A stretch of DNA of 40,454 bases, taken from positions 1-40,454 of IMG/VR virus record IMGVR_UViG_3300037258_000107; one strand, written 5' to 3'. The position numbers and the translations under genes are program-made. This stretch comes from a virus. The notes below the pieces were generated by a model. That model made no database searches. It was not told where the DNA came from and saw only the letters and a program-made list of their open reading frames with translations. Of this stretch, positions 28,875 through 37,652 are shown in pieces (position 1 is the first letter of the stretch; each line of letters opens with the position of its first letter).

Positions 28875-30392
28875 TTACTGCCGGAACTGAACCAGCGCCG
28901 CGAAGACGTTCAGCTGGTTCATCACGGTTGGGACATAGAGAACGTCGACGCGGTTGGGATTCTGCGCGTTCTGTTCGACCTGGATATTGGCGGCGAAGTC
29001 CGCCAGGTCCTGCGCCTGCCCCGCGTTCACGAGGTCACTGTAATGCCCGATCAGGTCCTGTTTGATCTGGGCGGGCGTGACGATGAAGCTGCCGGGCGGG
29101 ATGCGGGACATGCTAGCGGCCAGTTTGCAGCGCGGATAGTTGCTGGTCACATAGATGGCCAGGTCCTGCAGCAAGAACATCAGCTGGAACATCGTTTCGA
29201 TGCCCAGATAGCTGTCGTCGGGCTGGCCGAAGGCGTTTTCCTGGTAGGTCGTGATCAGCTTGGACAGCGTCACGACGCCACCATCGCCCACGTTGAACGT
29301 GCTGATGCCGGACCAAAGCAAGGTATTCTGGTCGGACAGCAGGAACTGGCTGGTCACGCCGGGCGCGGACACGCCATTGATGACCAGGGTCTGCATCGGA
29401 CGGCCAGGATCGGCGCGCAGCGCGACCAGGGCGGACGCCGAATAGGCGGGGGCCCAAAGCCAATGCGGCGTCAGGCTGCCATTCTGCGCCAGAATCGTCA
29501 TGTGCTGGTCATTGCGCGTCAGGCCCAGAGTCTGGGCGGTGCCGACCGTGCCGACCATGGCGGTAAAGCCATGGCCGTAAATCTGCTGCGACCAGGCCCA
29601 GCGGCCCGTCTGGTCATTGAAGAACGTCTGCAGTGAATTCAGGCTGGTGGCGTCGTAATACGGCATGATGACGCCGTCGAACGCCTTGTCGCCCAGCGCG
29701 GCCAAGCCAGCGGTCAGGCTGGGGTTCGTGGTGCCACCAGCCATTGCGGTGACGGTGATCGCCAGGGCGGTCGGCATCTGCTGACCTGCCTGGATTCCGC
29801 CAGCGTTCAGCACCAGCGGAATATCATTTTCCGAAAGGCCCTTGTTCTTGGCGGTGATGATGACCTTGTCGGGATTCGGGGTGACCGTGTCCACCACCGC
29901 GGTGACGGGCAGGTTCACGTTCGCATTGATGGCCGCGGTCATCGCGGTGGCCAGCTGCGCCAAGGTCATGGTGGCCGTGACGGCTATCTGGACCAGGACG
30001 TCGCCGACGTTCAGGTTCAGCGTGCCCGCAGCGGTCGCCACATGGGTGAACAGCAGGCCGCCGACGGCCGCGACGGCCGCGCCATCATCGGCAAGCGGCA
30101 GATACCAGACTTCGCCGAACGAATCGTTCAGGCGATATTTTCCAGCCATCAAAGCCAGCATCGAACCCGCGCCCGCGAGCGTGACCGCGTCGGCCATCTG
30201 GCCATTGCCGTCGGGCGTACCGCCCTGGGCCAAGACCGGAACATTCGCCACGCCCGCGCCCGCGCTGGTCATCTGGCCGATCAGCAGGGCGCGCTTCTGG
30301 CCCGACTGCAGGGTGTTCGCCTGGCTGTTGTTCAGTTCGGCGAAGAACAGCGGAACCCGCAAATTTTCGGGAATGTTGCTGAAGCTGATCAT
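28875..30392 (-). CDS. Contractile tail sheath protein (Mu gp39/gpL-like)
   Basis: 505 residues. N-terminus SFSNIPENLRVPLFFAELNN, early SGQKRALLIGQMTSAG, VTLAGAGSMLALMAGKYRLN, DGVIMPYYDATSLNSLQTF, WAWSQQIYGHGFTAMVGTVG and the C-terminal SRIPPGSFIVTPAQIKQDLI, NRVDVLYVPTVMNQLNVFAA are diagnostic. A variable middle insertion carries Ig-like strands. Presence of a sheath makes the virion a myovirus. AAGGATC ribosome site before ATG 30392. Confidence 0.92.
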   Translation of the reverse strand: MISFSNIPENLRVPLFFAELNNSQANTLQSGQKRALLIGQMTSAGAGVANVPVLAQGGTPDGNGQMADAVTLAGAGSMLALMAGKYRLNDSFGEVWYLPLADDGAAVAAVGGLLFTHVATAAGTLNLNVGDVLVQIAVTATMTLAQLATAMTAAINANVNLPVTAVVDTVTPNPDKVIITAKNKGLSENDIPLVLNAGGIQAGQQMPTALAITVTAMAGGTTNPSLTAGLAALGDKAFDGVIMPYYDATSLNSLQTFFNDQTGRWAWSQQIYGHGFTAMVGTVGTAQTLGLTRNDQHMTILAQNGSLTPHWLWAPAYSASALVALRADPGRPMQTLVINGVSAPGVTSQFLLSDQNTLLWSGISTFNVGDGGVVTLSKLITTYQENAFGQPDDSYLGIETMFQLMFLLQDLAIYVTSNYPRCKLAASMSRIPPGSFIVTPAQIKQDLIGHYSDLVNAGQAQDLADFAANIQVEQNAQNPNRVDVLYVPTVMNQLNVFAALVQFRQ

Positions 30393-30404
30393 GGGCGGCG
30401 ATCC

Positions 30405-30740
30405 TTACTTCTGGGCCTGGCTGGCAGCGGCAGGCGCGGCCGGGGGTTTCTGGGTCTGGTCGGCAGGTTTGGCCGCAGCGGCGACCTTCGCCTTTTCGGC
30501 CGCTTCTTCAGCGGCAGCGCGATCTTCGGCCGCCTTTTTGGCGCGGGCGGCGTCGGCCGCTTCAAGATTCGACTTGGCGTCTTCGACCTTGTCATCGGCG
30601 ACCAGGGCCACGTCGCCATCGCTGATCCGGCGGCCCCAATAGATGGGGTCAAGGGTGCCGACATCGCGGCCTTCCGGGGGCAGCGTATCCTTGCGCGTGG
30701 GGTCGACGATGGTCAGGTCTTTTTTGGGAATCACGAACAT
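30405..30740 (-). CDS. DUF2635 (Mu gp38-type) small tail protein with long Ala/Lys tail
   Basis: 111 residues. The first about 48 form the DUF2635 domain: MFVIPKKDLTIVDPTRKDTL, PPEGRDVGTLDPIYWGRRIS, DGDV. This tiny protein always precedes the Mu-type sheath gene. Here it is extended by about 60 residues of charged Ala/Lys/Glu coiled coil and Pro/Ala linker (AKSNLEAADAARAKKAAEDR ... PPAAPAAASQAQK). Role in the tail unknown. Confidence 0.82.
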   Translation of the reverse strand: MFVIPKKDLTIVDPTRKDTLPPEGRDVGTLDPIYWGRRISDGDVALVADDKVEDAKSNLEAADAARAKKAAEDRAAAEEAAEKAKVAAAAKPADQTQKPPAAPAAASQAQK

Positions 30741-30752
30741 GGTCTGCCCTCT

Positions 30753-31448
30753 TCAGTCTTCCGGGACCGGCAACAAGATTTCCGCTTCGCCCTCGATTCG
30801 CCCATCCGGCCCCTGGGTTCGCGGTGCCGGGGTGGGCGTGTAATCCATCGGGGGATCATAGGTCCCCGACGGGTCTGCCACGTTTATCAGGTCCGCGTAA
30901 ATATGGAAGCGGTCGATGTCGACGGTCGGCGGGGTCTGGAAGTCTTCGGTGCCCTGGTAGAATTCGAAGTCGAAGGTCATGGAGAAGGCCCCGCGGGTCA
31001 TCTGCCCTTCGGAATTCACCGCATACTTCGTATGGACAGACTTCAGGCGCTCGACCAGGCCGGGCGCGCCCGTCACTTCCCCGGCGACAATCACGCCGCC
31101 GCCGAACAGCACGGGATTGCCGATCACGGCCAGTTCGACATCGCGCTGGAACATGCCAAGGGCAGTCCAGACGTCGTTCGCTTCGGCATTGTCCGGTTTC
31201 GCGGTCGCGCTGACTTCGCCGATCACTTCCAGGGTGCAGCCGGTGGTGAACTGGATGCCGGACTTCCCCAGGCCATCCTTGATTTCCTCCGGGACGCTGA
31301 TCTTCAGGATCGGTTCGGCGACGGGATCGGTCGGCCAGGTCAGCGGCAAATAAACCTTGTCGTTCGCTGGCGTGGGAAAAGTCGGCCCAGCTGGTTTCAA
31401 AGCATTGTAGACCGCGGTCATGATCTGGGGGGTGACGGTGCCAGTCAT
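30753..31448 (-). CDS. Tail completion/terminator-like protein (Mu gp37 position)
   Basis: 231 residues. Early text VTPQIMTAVYNALKPAGP, PLTWPTDPVAEPILKISVPE, GMFQRDVELAVIGNPVLFGG, APGLVERLKSVHTKYAVNSE and MTRGAFSMTFDFEFYQGTED has the shape of DUF1834/tail-terminator proteins: first helix, then a beta sheet packed on helices. The slot (after head-tail joining, before DUF2635 and sheath) corresponds to Mu gp37 and lambda Z/U. It probably caps the tail for attachment to the head. Family match is only moderate. Stop-start overlap with the FII-like gene. Confidence 0.65.
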   Translation of the reverse strand: MTGTVTPQIMTAVYNALKPAGPTFPTPANDKVYLPLTWPTDPVAEPILKISVPEEIKDGLGKSGIQFTTGCTLEVIGEVSATAKPDNAEANDVWTALGMFQRDVELAVIGNPVLFGGGVIVAGEVTGAPGLVERLKSVHTKYAVNSEGQMTRGAFSMTFDFEFYQGTEDFQTPPTVDIDRFHIYADLINVADPSGTYDPPMDYTPTPAPRTQGPDGRIEGEAEILLPVPED

Positions 31449-31807
31449 GGCAGCGCCCCCGCATAGACCTGCAACATCAGTTTCTGGACGCCATGGCTGT
31501 CGGGGCGAACCTCTTTGACCATGAACTTATTGCCGAAGTTGGGCGAGTCGGGATCGGTCAGCTGCAGCATGTCATTCGGCGCTGCCCTGTAGGTGTTGGA
31601 ACGGAACTGCCCTTCGTTGATACCGATCACCGGCATGGCGTCGCTAGTGTAGGACAGCCCGTCGATGATCGTGGTTTCCCGATAGCCTTCATCGAAAACG
31701 CCGACTAGCGGGAAGGGTGGCGCGCCATCGCCAGGATAGTATTGGATCGCTTCCCCGAAAACCTCGACGGTCGGGGCCCCCACTTCCCCTTCCCAGTCGA
31801 TGGCCAC
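31445..31807 (-). CDS. Head-tail joining protein, lambda FII-like
   Basis: 120 residues, close to the 117 of lambda gpFII. The sequence is beta-rich: APTVEVFGEAIQYYPGDGAP, FPLVGVFDEGYRETTIID, TYRAAPNDMLQLTDPDSPNF, KFMVKEVRPDSHGVQKLMLQ. The 'DG...F.G.FD......D' and 'I.....Y.V.....D..G...L.L' parts resemble FII-type connectors that complete the head and accept the tail. Lambda order (E, FI, FII) supports the call. Confidence 0.75.
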   Translation of the reverse strand: MAIDWEGEVGAPTVEVFGEAIQYYPGDGAPPFPLVGVFDEGYRETTIIDGLSYTSDAMPVIGINEGQFRSNTYRAAPNDMLQLTDPDSPNFGNKFMVKEVRPDSHGVQKLMLQVYAGALP

Positions 31808-31818
31808 GGGATTGCCTC

Positions 31819-32313
31819 TTACTTGGCGGGTTGCTGGCCCTGACCGGCGGAATGACCACGGATCAGACCGGCATCTTCCAGGACCTTCGGGCCCGACCGT
31901 TCGACCAGTTCACCGTTCGGATCGCGGACATGACCCAGCGCCACCAGCTTGGCGTATTCCACCGGGGTCAGCATGATCTTCGCGCCCGGGCCATGCGGTT
32001 CGGTCTGGCCGTGTTCGGTGAAAACGCTGCGACCAGGCGCGACGATGGCTTCGATGGTCGCCTGCTTGTCGCGGGCGGCCTTCTGACCGGCGATCTGCTT
32101 GGCGCGCAGCGCCTGGATGCGGGCCTGGGGATTGCTCTTGGCCGCCTCTTCGGCTTCCAGCTTGTCCAGTTCGGCCTGGTCTTCGACCGACAGACCGTTT
32201 TTGGCCGCGCGGTCTTCAAGATCACGCTGTTCCGGGGACAGCTTTGCGCGGCGCTTGGCTTCCTTGTCGGCCGCGGCGGCCTTGGCTTCGTCGGTCTGGT
32301 TTTCTTCGGCCAT
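31819..32313 (-). CDS. Acidic coiled-coil head protein in the lambda FI position
   Basis: 164 residues. The N-terminal about 100 residues are charged Ala/Glu/Lys helix (MAEENQTDEAKAAAADKEAK, KLSPEQRDLEDRAAK, LSVEDQAELDKLEAEEAAKS). A short C-terminal domain carries VFTEHGQTEPHGPGAKIMLT, PVEYAKLVALGHVRDPNGEL and ERSGPKVLEDAGL. Located between the major capsid protein and the FII-like gene, the place of lambda FI, which helps the terminase find proheads. The function is inferred by position only. Confidence 0.6.
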   Translation of the reverse strand: MAEENQTDEAKAAAADKEAKRRAKLSPEQRDLEDRAAKNGLSVEDQAELDKLEAEEAAKSNPQARIQALRAKQIAGQKAARDKQATIEAIVAPGRSVFTEHGQTEPHGPGAKIMLTPVEYAKLVALGHVRDPNGELVERSGPKVLEDAGLIRGHSAGQGQQPAK

Positions 32314-32367
32314 GAATCACCTTCAGTCTTGGGCGAATTGCGCCCGGGTTATTACCGCGCTGGCGGC

Positions 32368-33423
32368 TTAAGTGTGAACGGTCGCGGCGAAGGTCGCGTT
32401 CGGGCGGCCCGGGATCACCAGGGGCGCGGACTGCATCATGATCAGCAGCTGCGCGGGGTCCTTGGTCGTCCAGGTCTTCGGCGCGTACTGAAGCGCCTCA
32501 TAGTTGAAGTCCGGGTCCAGAATCTGCGCGAACGCGCGAATACCCATCACGCCGCCTTCGCCTTCGGCGGCCAGGATCACGGTCCCGGCCGGAAGCATCG
32601 GCTGCTGGGTGTTGCTGTCGTCGACGTACCAGTCGTTATAGACGACGATCTTCAGCTGGCCCCACTGGCCCTTCTGGACAATGCCCTTTTCGACCTGCGG
32701 GCCGGGGTTCAGGCGATTGTCATAGGGATTCCAGACCGGATACAGGACAGCGCCCTGCAGCTTCACGTCGGCGATGAACAGGTCGAAGGCGTCCTGGGTC
32801 ATGATGCACCAGTCGGGCGCGATGCCGACCAGCTTCAGCATGGCCAGCATCCAGACTTCCAGATCGGAAACGGGCGACACGCCCGCCTGGCCCCACTGGG
32901 CCCCCCCGGTCAGCGCCACCGTCATGGACGAATCGCGGCCGAAGTCGATGGTGGTGGTGGGGAAGCCGTCGCCCGCCACGGTCACGGTGCCGGTCAGGAC
33001 AGCCTGGACGGCCATCCATTCCAGGCGACGCTGGATCATTTCGACCTGGTCCTGCATTTCGAAGGCCAGGTTCGCCATCATGCGTTCTTCGCCGGACATT
33101 TCGCCGCCCAGCAGACGTTCGCCAGGCATGCGCTGGACCGGGCGCAGCAGGTCAGGTGCGCGCTTGTCCTTGATGTAGGGCGGTTCGAAGACGTTGGTCT
33201 GAACGCGGCGGGCTTCCACCAGCTTGCCTTCGACGCGCGGCGACACGAACGGGGCCATGCGGCGCTTGCCGATGATCACGTCGATGGCGACGAACCGGGT
33301 GTCCGACATCGTCACGCGCGGGAAGAAATGGTCCAGGAAGAACGTCTGCGGGGTCAGCAGCGTGGGGACGACTTCGACCAGGTCGGCGGTGTCGAACGCG
33401 AAGTTGATGGTCGGGGTGTTCAT
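32368..33423 (-). CDS. Major capsid protein, lambda gpE family
   Basis: 351 residues, close to lambda E (341). NFAFDTADLVEVVPTLLTPQ, TFFLDHFFPRVTMSDTRFVA, IDVIIGKRRMAPFVSPRVEG, RLLGGEMSGEERMMANLAFE, RRLEWMAVQAVLTGTVTVAG and DSEP-like C-terminal LDPDFNYEALQYAPKTWTTK are typical of the Phage_cap_E family (HK97 fold). No long N-terminal delta domain is present, consistent with a separate scaffold gene. Follows the decoration protein gene as in lambda. Confidence 0.93.
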   Translation of the reverse strand: MNTPTINFAFDTADLVEVVPTLLTPQTFFLDHFFPRVTMSDTRFVAIDVIIGKRRMAPFVSPRVEGKLVEARRVQTNVFEPPYIKDKRAPDLLRPVQRMPGERLLGGEMSGEERMMANLAFEMQDQVEMIQRRLEWMAVQAVLTGTVTVAGDGFPTTTIDFGRDSSMTVALTGGAQWGQAGVSPVSDLEVWMLAMLKLVGIAPDWCIMTQDAFDLFIADVKLQGAVLYPVWNPYDNRLNPGPQVEKGIVQKGQWGQLKIVVYNDWYVDDSNTQQPMLPAGTVILAAEGEGGVMGIRAFAQILDPDFNYEALQYAPKTWTTKDPAQLLIMMQSAPLVIPGRPNATFAATVHT

Positions 33424-33435
33424 GGGTCAGCCCTC

Positions 33436-34119
33436 TTAAGACGCCGGGTCGGCGATGATGGCCGACTTCAGGAAAATGTTGAACGGGCGCAGGGCGTCGC
33501 GCAGCGCCTGCAGGGTCCAGCTGACATCGTAGGCGACGCGGTTTTCGTTGAACTCGCCGGTCAGATAGATGCCGCCGTTCACGTTGCCGCCGGTCGCGTC
33601 GGCCTGTTCGGCCAGGATGCCCTGGGGGACCTGGCTGCCGTCGACCGCGGTGGCGACCGACTTCACCCAGCTATCCGCGCCAACCGCGACGTTGATGGTG
33701 AACTGATCGCCCGCCACGAAGGCGACGCCGCCCGCGGTTTCGGTGAAGTTCAGGGCCGGATTCACATAGTTGCCCGCGACGCCATTGGGCAGCGCCTGGC
33801 CGTCCGGGCCCACCAGCGTGAAGGCCGCGGCCCCGGTGAAGGTCAGGATATAGTTGCCGGTCTTGGTCTGGGTGCCCGCCACCAGGTTGGTGATGGTGCC
33901 GTTACCCGTGTTGCCGCCCTTGGCGGTCGCAACCAGCGCGCCCACCGTCTGCTTGCCCATCACGGTGCCGCGCGGCAGCAGCAGGCCGCCCGCAATGGTC
34001 GCATTGGCCTGGGTGACCAGCTTCAGATCGCCAGCGATCAGCTGATCGCTGACATAGAGGAAGCCGACGCTGCCAGGGATGATCGGCTGGTCGCCGACGG
34101 TGTTCACGGTCATGGCCAT
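33436..34119 (-). CDS. Head decoration protein (lambda gpD-like, enlarged)
   Basis: 227 residues, twice lambda gpD (110). N-terminal VSDQLIAGDLKLVTQANATI and the C-terminal GILAEQADATGGNVNGGIYL, TGEFNENRVAYDVSWTLQAL are the two halves of the HDPD family. Between them about 90 residues are inserted (GNTGNGTITNLVAGTQTKTG, FTLVGPDGQALPNGVAGNYV, GGVAFVAGDQFTINV), a beta module seen in many phage decoration proteins. It trims the capsid at three-fold sites. ATG 34119 has GGAG at good distance; ATG 34113 is a second in-frame start. Confidence 0.85.
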   Translation of the reverse strand: MAMTVNTVGDQPIIPGSVGFLYVSDQLIAGDLKLVTQANATIAGGLLLPRGTVMGKQTVGALVATAKGGNTGNGTITNLVAGTQTKTGNYILTFTGAAAFTLVGPDGQALPNGVAGNYVNPALNFTETAGGVAFVAGDQFTINVAVGADSWVKSVATAVDGSQVPQGILAEQADATGGNVNGGIYLTGEFNENRVAYDVSWTLQALRDALRPFNIFLKSAIIADPAS

Positions 34120-34131
34120 GTCGAATTCTCC

Positions 34132-34695
34132 TTACGAAGCCTTTTTGGTGACGCCGCGCGCCTTTTCGGCAGCGGCGGCAACGCGGGCCGCAAAGCCCTT
34201 GGGGCCCTTGGCTTTGGTGGGGTCATCGTGACCGTCACCGGTCGCGGGGGCGGGGGTAGGCGCGGGATGCCGGGCGCTGACCGTGCTGCGCGTCGACTGC
34301 GCGCCGATCTTGCCCAGAACCTTGATGATGGCGTCGGCGCTCATTTCCGGGCTGTCGGCCAGGAAGTCGCACGCGATGGCGGCTTTGCCCTGGGCTTCGG
34401 CGCTGGCCAGGACGGTCGACCAGCGAACATTTTCCGCCTTGCGACCCTCTTCCTTGCCTTCTTCCTTGGCCTTTTTGCAGTTTTCGTCTTCTTCGGCGCG
34501 GCGGGCGGCTTCTTCGTCGTCCTGCTCTTTTTCCCATTCGTCCAGGCGCTTCTTGTAGTCCTCATCGGACTCATCGTCGCGCTGTTCCGGCTTCTCGCCC
34601 TTCTTGCCAGCTTCAGGCTTGTCCTCGGGCTTGTCTTCGGCCTTCTTCGCGCCAAAGCTGCCCATCAGACCGGCAAAGCGGGAAAGTTTGGACAT
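34132..34695 (-). CDS. Putative scaffolding protein
   Basis: 187 residues, extremely charged in the middle (KPEDKPEAGKKGEKPEQRDD, ESDEDYKKRLDEWEKEQDDE, CKKAKEEGKEEGRKAE), predicted long helix. A helical C-terminal part follows (DFLADSPEMSADAIIKVLGK) and a basic Lys/Arg/Ala tail (GFAARVAAAAEKARGVTKK), a usual capsid-binding end in scaffolds. Gene order protease-scaffold-decoration-capsid is as in lambda C/Nu3/D/E, but here it is a separate gene rather than nested in the protease gene. Call from context and composition. Confidence 0.65.
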   Translation of the reverse strand: MSKLSRFAGLMGSFGAKKAEDKPEDKPEAGKKGEKPEQRDDESDEDYKKRLDEWEKEQDDEEAARRAEEDENCKKAKEEGKEEGRKAENVRWSTVLASAEAQGKAAIACDFLADSPEMSADAIIKVLGKIGAQSTRSTVSARHPAPTPAPATGDGHDDPTKAKGPKGFAARVAAAAEKARGVTKKAS

Positions 34696-34709
34696 GGGCT
34701 TCGATCCTC

Positions 34710-35597
34710 TTATCCGACCCGGTCCAGAATGTCCTGAAAGGCATCCGCCGGGGCGATCACTTCATCCGCGAGGCCAGCGGTGACGCCATCGGCCCCAAGA
34801 AACGTCCCCGCCTGCATGTCACGGATTTTTTCAACCGACAAGCCCCTATTTTGGGAGACAGTCGACCGGAACATACCGCTGATGGTGGTGATGTCCTTCA
34901 TGGCACGCTGATAAGCTTCATCGGAAAGCGGGATTTCGGGCGCGCCGTCGATCTTCCTGTCGCCATCATATAGGAAGGTGACCTTCAGCCCCGCACGTTC
35001 GATTGCCTTGGACAAATCGACGTGCATGGCCACCACGCCGATGCTGCCAGCGCCCCCGGTGCGCGGCACATAAATGCGCCGCGCCGCACAGGCCAGGCAA
35101 TAACCGGCCGAATAGGCGCTTTCGGTCAGAACCGCAAAGACCGGCTTCACCTTTTTGTCGATGGTGCTGATCGTATCGGCCAGGTCGAACAGGCCGGAAA
35201 CTTCGCCGCCCGGACTGTCGACGTCCATCATGATCGCCTTCACCAGCGGGTCGCGCGCCGCCGCGATCATGTTCTGGCGGATTCCGTCATACCCCGTCAT
35301 GCCGCTGAAGGGGCGAAGGCCGCCCAGCTTCATCACCAGGGTGTCGGCGATGTCGATCTTGGCGATGCCCAGTTCGACTTCATAGCCGGGTTCCGAATAG
35401 GTTTCGCCTTCTTCATCAAAGTCTTCCTTGTCCCAGGCACCGCTGGCGCGGATCGTGCCCAGGCTGGTTTCGATGCTGGTCAGCTGCAGGCGGTCGGCCA
35501 GCGCGCCGATGATCACTTCGGCTTTGCCGGGATGGATCGCCAAGGGCGTGTTGAACAGGCGCTGGGCCAGGTGGCCAAACCGACAGTCGTCCTTCAT
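34710..35597 (-). CDS. S49-family prohead protease (lambda gpC-like)
   Basis: 295 residues. ClpP/SppA fold signatures: IRQNMIAAARDPLVKAIMMD, VDSPGGEVSGLFDLADTI, TESAYSAGYCLACAARRIYV with nucleophile Ser163, GGAGSIGVVAMHVDLSKAIE, RAGLKVTFLYDGDRKIDGAP with probable Lys215 base. It cleaves scaffold and portal or capsid termini in the prohead. The ATG overlaps the portal stop (ATGA). Lambda gpC is longer because it contains Nu3. Confidence 0.92.
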   Translation of the reverse strand: MKDDCRFGHLAQRLFNTPLAIHPGKAEVIIGALADRLQLTSIETSLGTIRASGAWDKEDFDEEGETYSEPGYEVELGIAKIDIADTLVMKLGGLRPFSGMTGYDGIRQNMIAAARDPLVKAIMMDVDSPGGEVSGLFDLADTISTIDKKVKPVFAVLTESAYSAGYCLACAARRIYVPRTGGAGSIGVVAMHVDLSKAIERAGLKVTFLYDGDRKIDGAPEIPLSDEAYQRAMKDITTISGMFRSTVSQNRGLSVEKIRDMQAGTFLGADGVTAGLADEVIAPADAFQDILDRVG

Positions 35598-37372
35598 TTC
35601 GCAGGTTCCTTGGCAGGCTTGGGCGGCGCATCGGGTCCCTGACCCTGGGGCGTGGCCTTGGTGGCGACGGTCGGCGGCGACGGAATCGGAGTCGGTTCAC
35701 CACCCAGCCAATCCGGCGGGGCCAGCTTGCGATCCTCATACATGCGTTTTTCCATCTGCTGGGCGTCCAGAATCTCTTCCAGGTCTTCGCCCTGTTCGGC
35801 AGCCAGCTGTTCCAGCGAACCGACGCCCATCTTCAGACCCAGCCATGCGCCCTGCTTTTCGGCGACGGGGTCGACCCAGCCGCGGGCAGGACCAATCCAG
35901 CGCGCCCAGGCGTAGGCGTGACGCGCTTCGATGAAGTCGGGGACGACTCCGTTCGGAAGCGGGTAATCGTCCAGGTCCCAGGACTCTTCTAGCCACGCGC
36001 AGGCCACGGGATGGCAGAACCCGATGGTGAAGTTTGCGCGGCGACGGTCGAAGGACTTCCAGGCTTCGATCATGGCGGCGCGCATGCTCGAATAGTTGGC
36101 GTCGGCATAATTTTGGCTGATCTGCTGGGGCGACAAGCCAGTCGCGGCGCTGAAGTTGCGCAGAATCGCGCTTTCGAAGGCTTCGAAGTTGCCATGGGGA
36201 TGGCTGGCGCTGATCGTGTTGATTTTCTCGCCCGGGAACAGCGTCGCAATGCGCGCGTCGCCAAGCATCATGCGCTTCTGGTCGTGAAACTCCCCGCGCA
36301 GGTTCTGATAAAAGCCCAGACCTGAATTCATGTCCTGGATATAGGCCCCAGGCTGGGCGGCGTTCACGTCGACCGTGTTGCCCATCGCATCGGCCACCAT
36401 ATTGGGATCGAAGGGGCTTTCGATGTAGGCGGCGAACAGCGCGTTCACCAGCGCCGACTGAACTTCGACACGGTCGTATTTATTCAGCATCTTCATGCGG
36501 TCCAGCACGGGCGTCAGGATGCCCATGCCGCCCCGATGCTGGCTAGCGCGGTCATGGGTAAAGTTGTGAACCGTGATCGGGCGGCCATAGTCGTCTTCGC
36601 GCGGGATATAGGCCCACTTCATGGACTTGGCGGCCGTGACCCAATCGTTCTGATGGGCTTCGCGGATATAATACCCGACGGCCGCGCCGAACCGATCAAG
36701 GCGCACGCCACCGCGAATTTGCGTCCCGTCGGGCAGCATCTGGTCCCAAAGATTATTCTGGTTCGACAGGCGGTCGGGATCGACCAGCTGCACCGCGGTG
36801 CCGTAGCGGGCGCGGCCCGGGCTGACCCGGCTGGGTTCGTATCGGTTTACCGCCAGGCTGTCGCCGTCGACGATTTCATGCCGATAGGCGACATAAAAAA
36901 TTTGCGGCATCGTCAAGCCGCGTTCGATGTCGCACCATTTGCCGGGATCATTGGCCCAGGCGCGATAGTTGGCATCGGCCACGCGCCCGAATTCATGGGC
37001 CCAGACAGCATCAAACGCCTTGTTGCCGGTCATGGCGCGCAAGAACCGATAGTCGGGCCGGAAGATGGGGCGCAGGTTCGCGCCGACCACATTGTCCAGC
37101 ATGCGCATCACGGCACCGCTGCCCCAGCCATCATTGCGCACCAGATCGCGCACGCGACTGACAACCCGGTCACGGTAGGGAATCCGTTCGGTGTCGGCCG
37201 ACAGCAGCCCGGGATTCCACAAGGCGACTTCGTCGCTGGTCCGGCTGGCCGCATCCCAGGGCGTCCAGGGCTGCGGGCCATTCAACGCCATATACCGGCG
37301 AAACTCAGCGGTGCCGCGCGGCGGAATCTGCTGGCCGCGGGAATCGACAATCGTGGGGGCTTTTTCGGTCAT
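35594..37372 (-). CDS. Portal protein (lambda gpB family)
   Basis: 592 residues, close to lambda B (533). SADTERIPYRDRVVSRVRDL, VRNDGWGSGAVMRMLDNVVG, ANLRPIFRPDYRFLR, RYEPSRVSPGRARYGTAVQL, VDPDRLSNQNNLWDQ, YGRPITVHNFTHDRASQHRG, LSPQQISQNYADANYSSMRA and AMIEAWKSFDRRRANFTIGF are the family's main blocks. Twelve copies form the DNA channel and the terminase docking ring. A Pro/Lys-rich tail (PPTVATKATPQGQGPDAPPK) overlaps the next start. Confidence 0.94.
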   Translation of the reverse strand: MTEKAPTIVDSRGQQIPPRGTAEFRRYMALNGPQPWTPWDAASRTSDEVALWNPGLLSADTERIPYRDRVVSRVRDLVRNDGWGSGAVMRMLDNVVGANLRPIFRPDYRFLRAMTGNKAFDAVWAHEFGRVADANYRAWANDPGKWCDIERGLTMPQIFYVAYRHEIVDGDSLAVNRYEPSRVSPGRARYGTAVQLVDPDRLSNQNNLWDQMLPDGTQIRGGVRLDRFGAAVGYYIREAHQNDWVTAAKSMKWAYIPREDDYGRPITVHNFTHDRASQHRGGMGILTPVLDRMKMLNKYDRVEVQSALVNALFAAYIESPFDPNMVADAMGNTVDVNAAQPGAYIQDMNSGLGFYQNLRGEFHDQKRMMLGDARIATLFPGEKINTISASHPHGNFEAFESAILRNFSAATGLSPQQISQNYADANYSSMRAAMIEAWKSFDRRRANFTIGFCHPVACAWLEESWDLDDYPLPNGVVPDFIEARHAYAWARWIGPARGWVDPVAEKQGAWLGLKMGVGSLEQLAAEQGEDLEEILDAQQMEKRMYEDRKLAPPDWLGGEPTPIPSPPTVATKATPQGQGPDAPPKPAKEPAK

Positions 37373-37641
37373 GGGCCATATACCGGACGGATGGCGCGGC
37401 GACGGCCGCAGGGCATACCCAGCGCCTGCTGGATCATCATCATGAAGGCGGTCACATTGGCGACGCTGGTCATCTGGCGCGTGACCGACTTCGCGCCGTC
37501 GCCCTGGGTGTAAGACAGGGTCACGTTTTTATTACCAAGCATGACGTCGGCCTGGGCCTGCTGGGCCTGGACCAGCAGCGCCTGCAGCTGGGCCTGGGTC
37601 ATCCCCGCGAAGGGGCCGCACGGGACGGGGAAAACGGCCAC
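37369..37641 (-). CDS. gpW-like head-tail connector
   Basis: 90 residues from GTG 37641 with AGGAGCG ribosome site. GMTQAQLQALLVQAQQAQAD, VTLSYTQGDGAKSVTRQMTS and VANVTAFMMMIQQALGM, ending RRRAIRPVYGP, are the helix-beta hairpin-helix plan of lambda gpW. The protein seals the portal after packaging. Position between large terminase and portal is exactly lambda's. The stop overlaps the portal ATG. Confidence 0.9.
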   Translation of the reverse strand: MAVFPVPCGPFAGMTQAQLQALLVQAQQAQADVMLGNKNVTLSYTQGDGAKSVTRQMTSVANVTAFMMMIQQALGMPCGRRRAIRPVYGP

Positions 37642-37652
37642 TGATTGCGCTC

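Noticed and set aside
31717-34737. Very long plus-strand open frame (about 1000 codons) across the head genes
   Set aside because: It is antisense to capsid, decoration and other recognised genes; composition is His/Arg/Gly/Asp-rich shadow text from GC-rich DNA and it matches no family.
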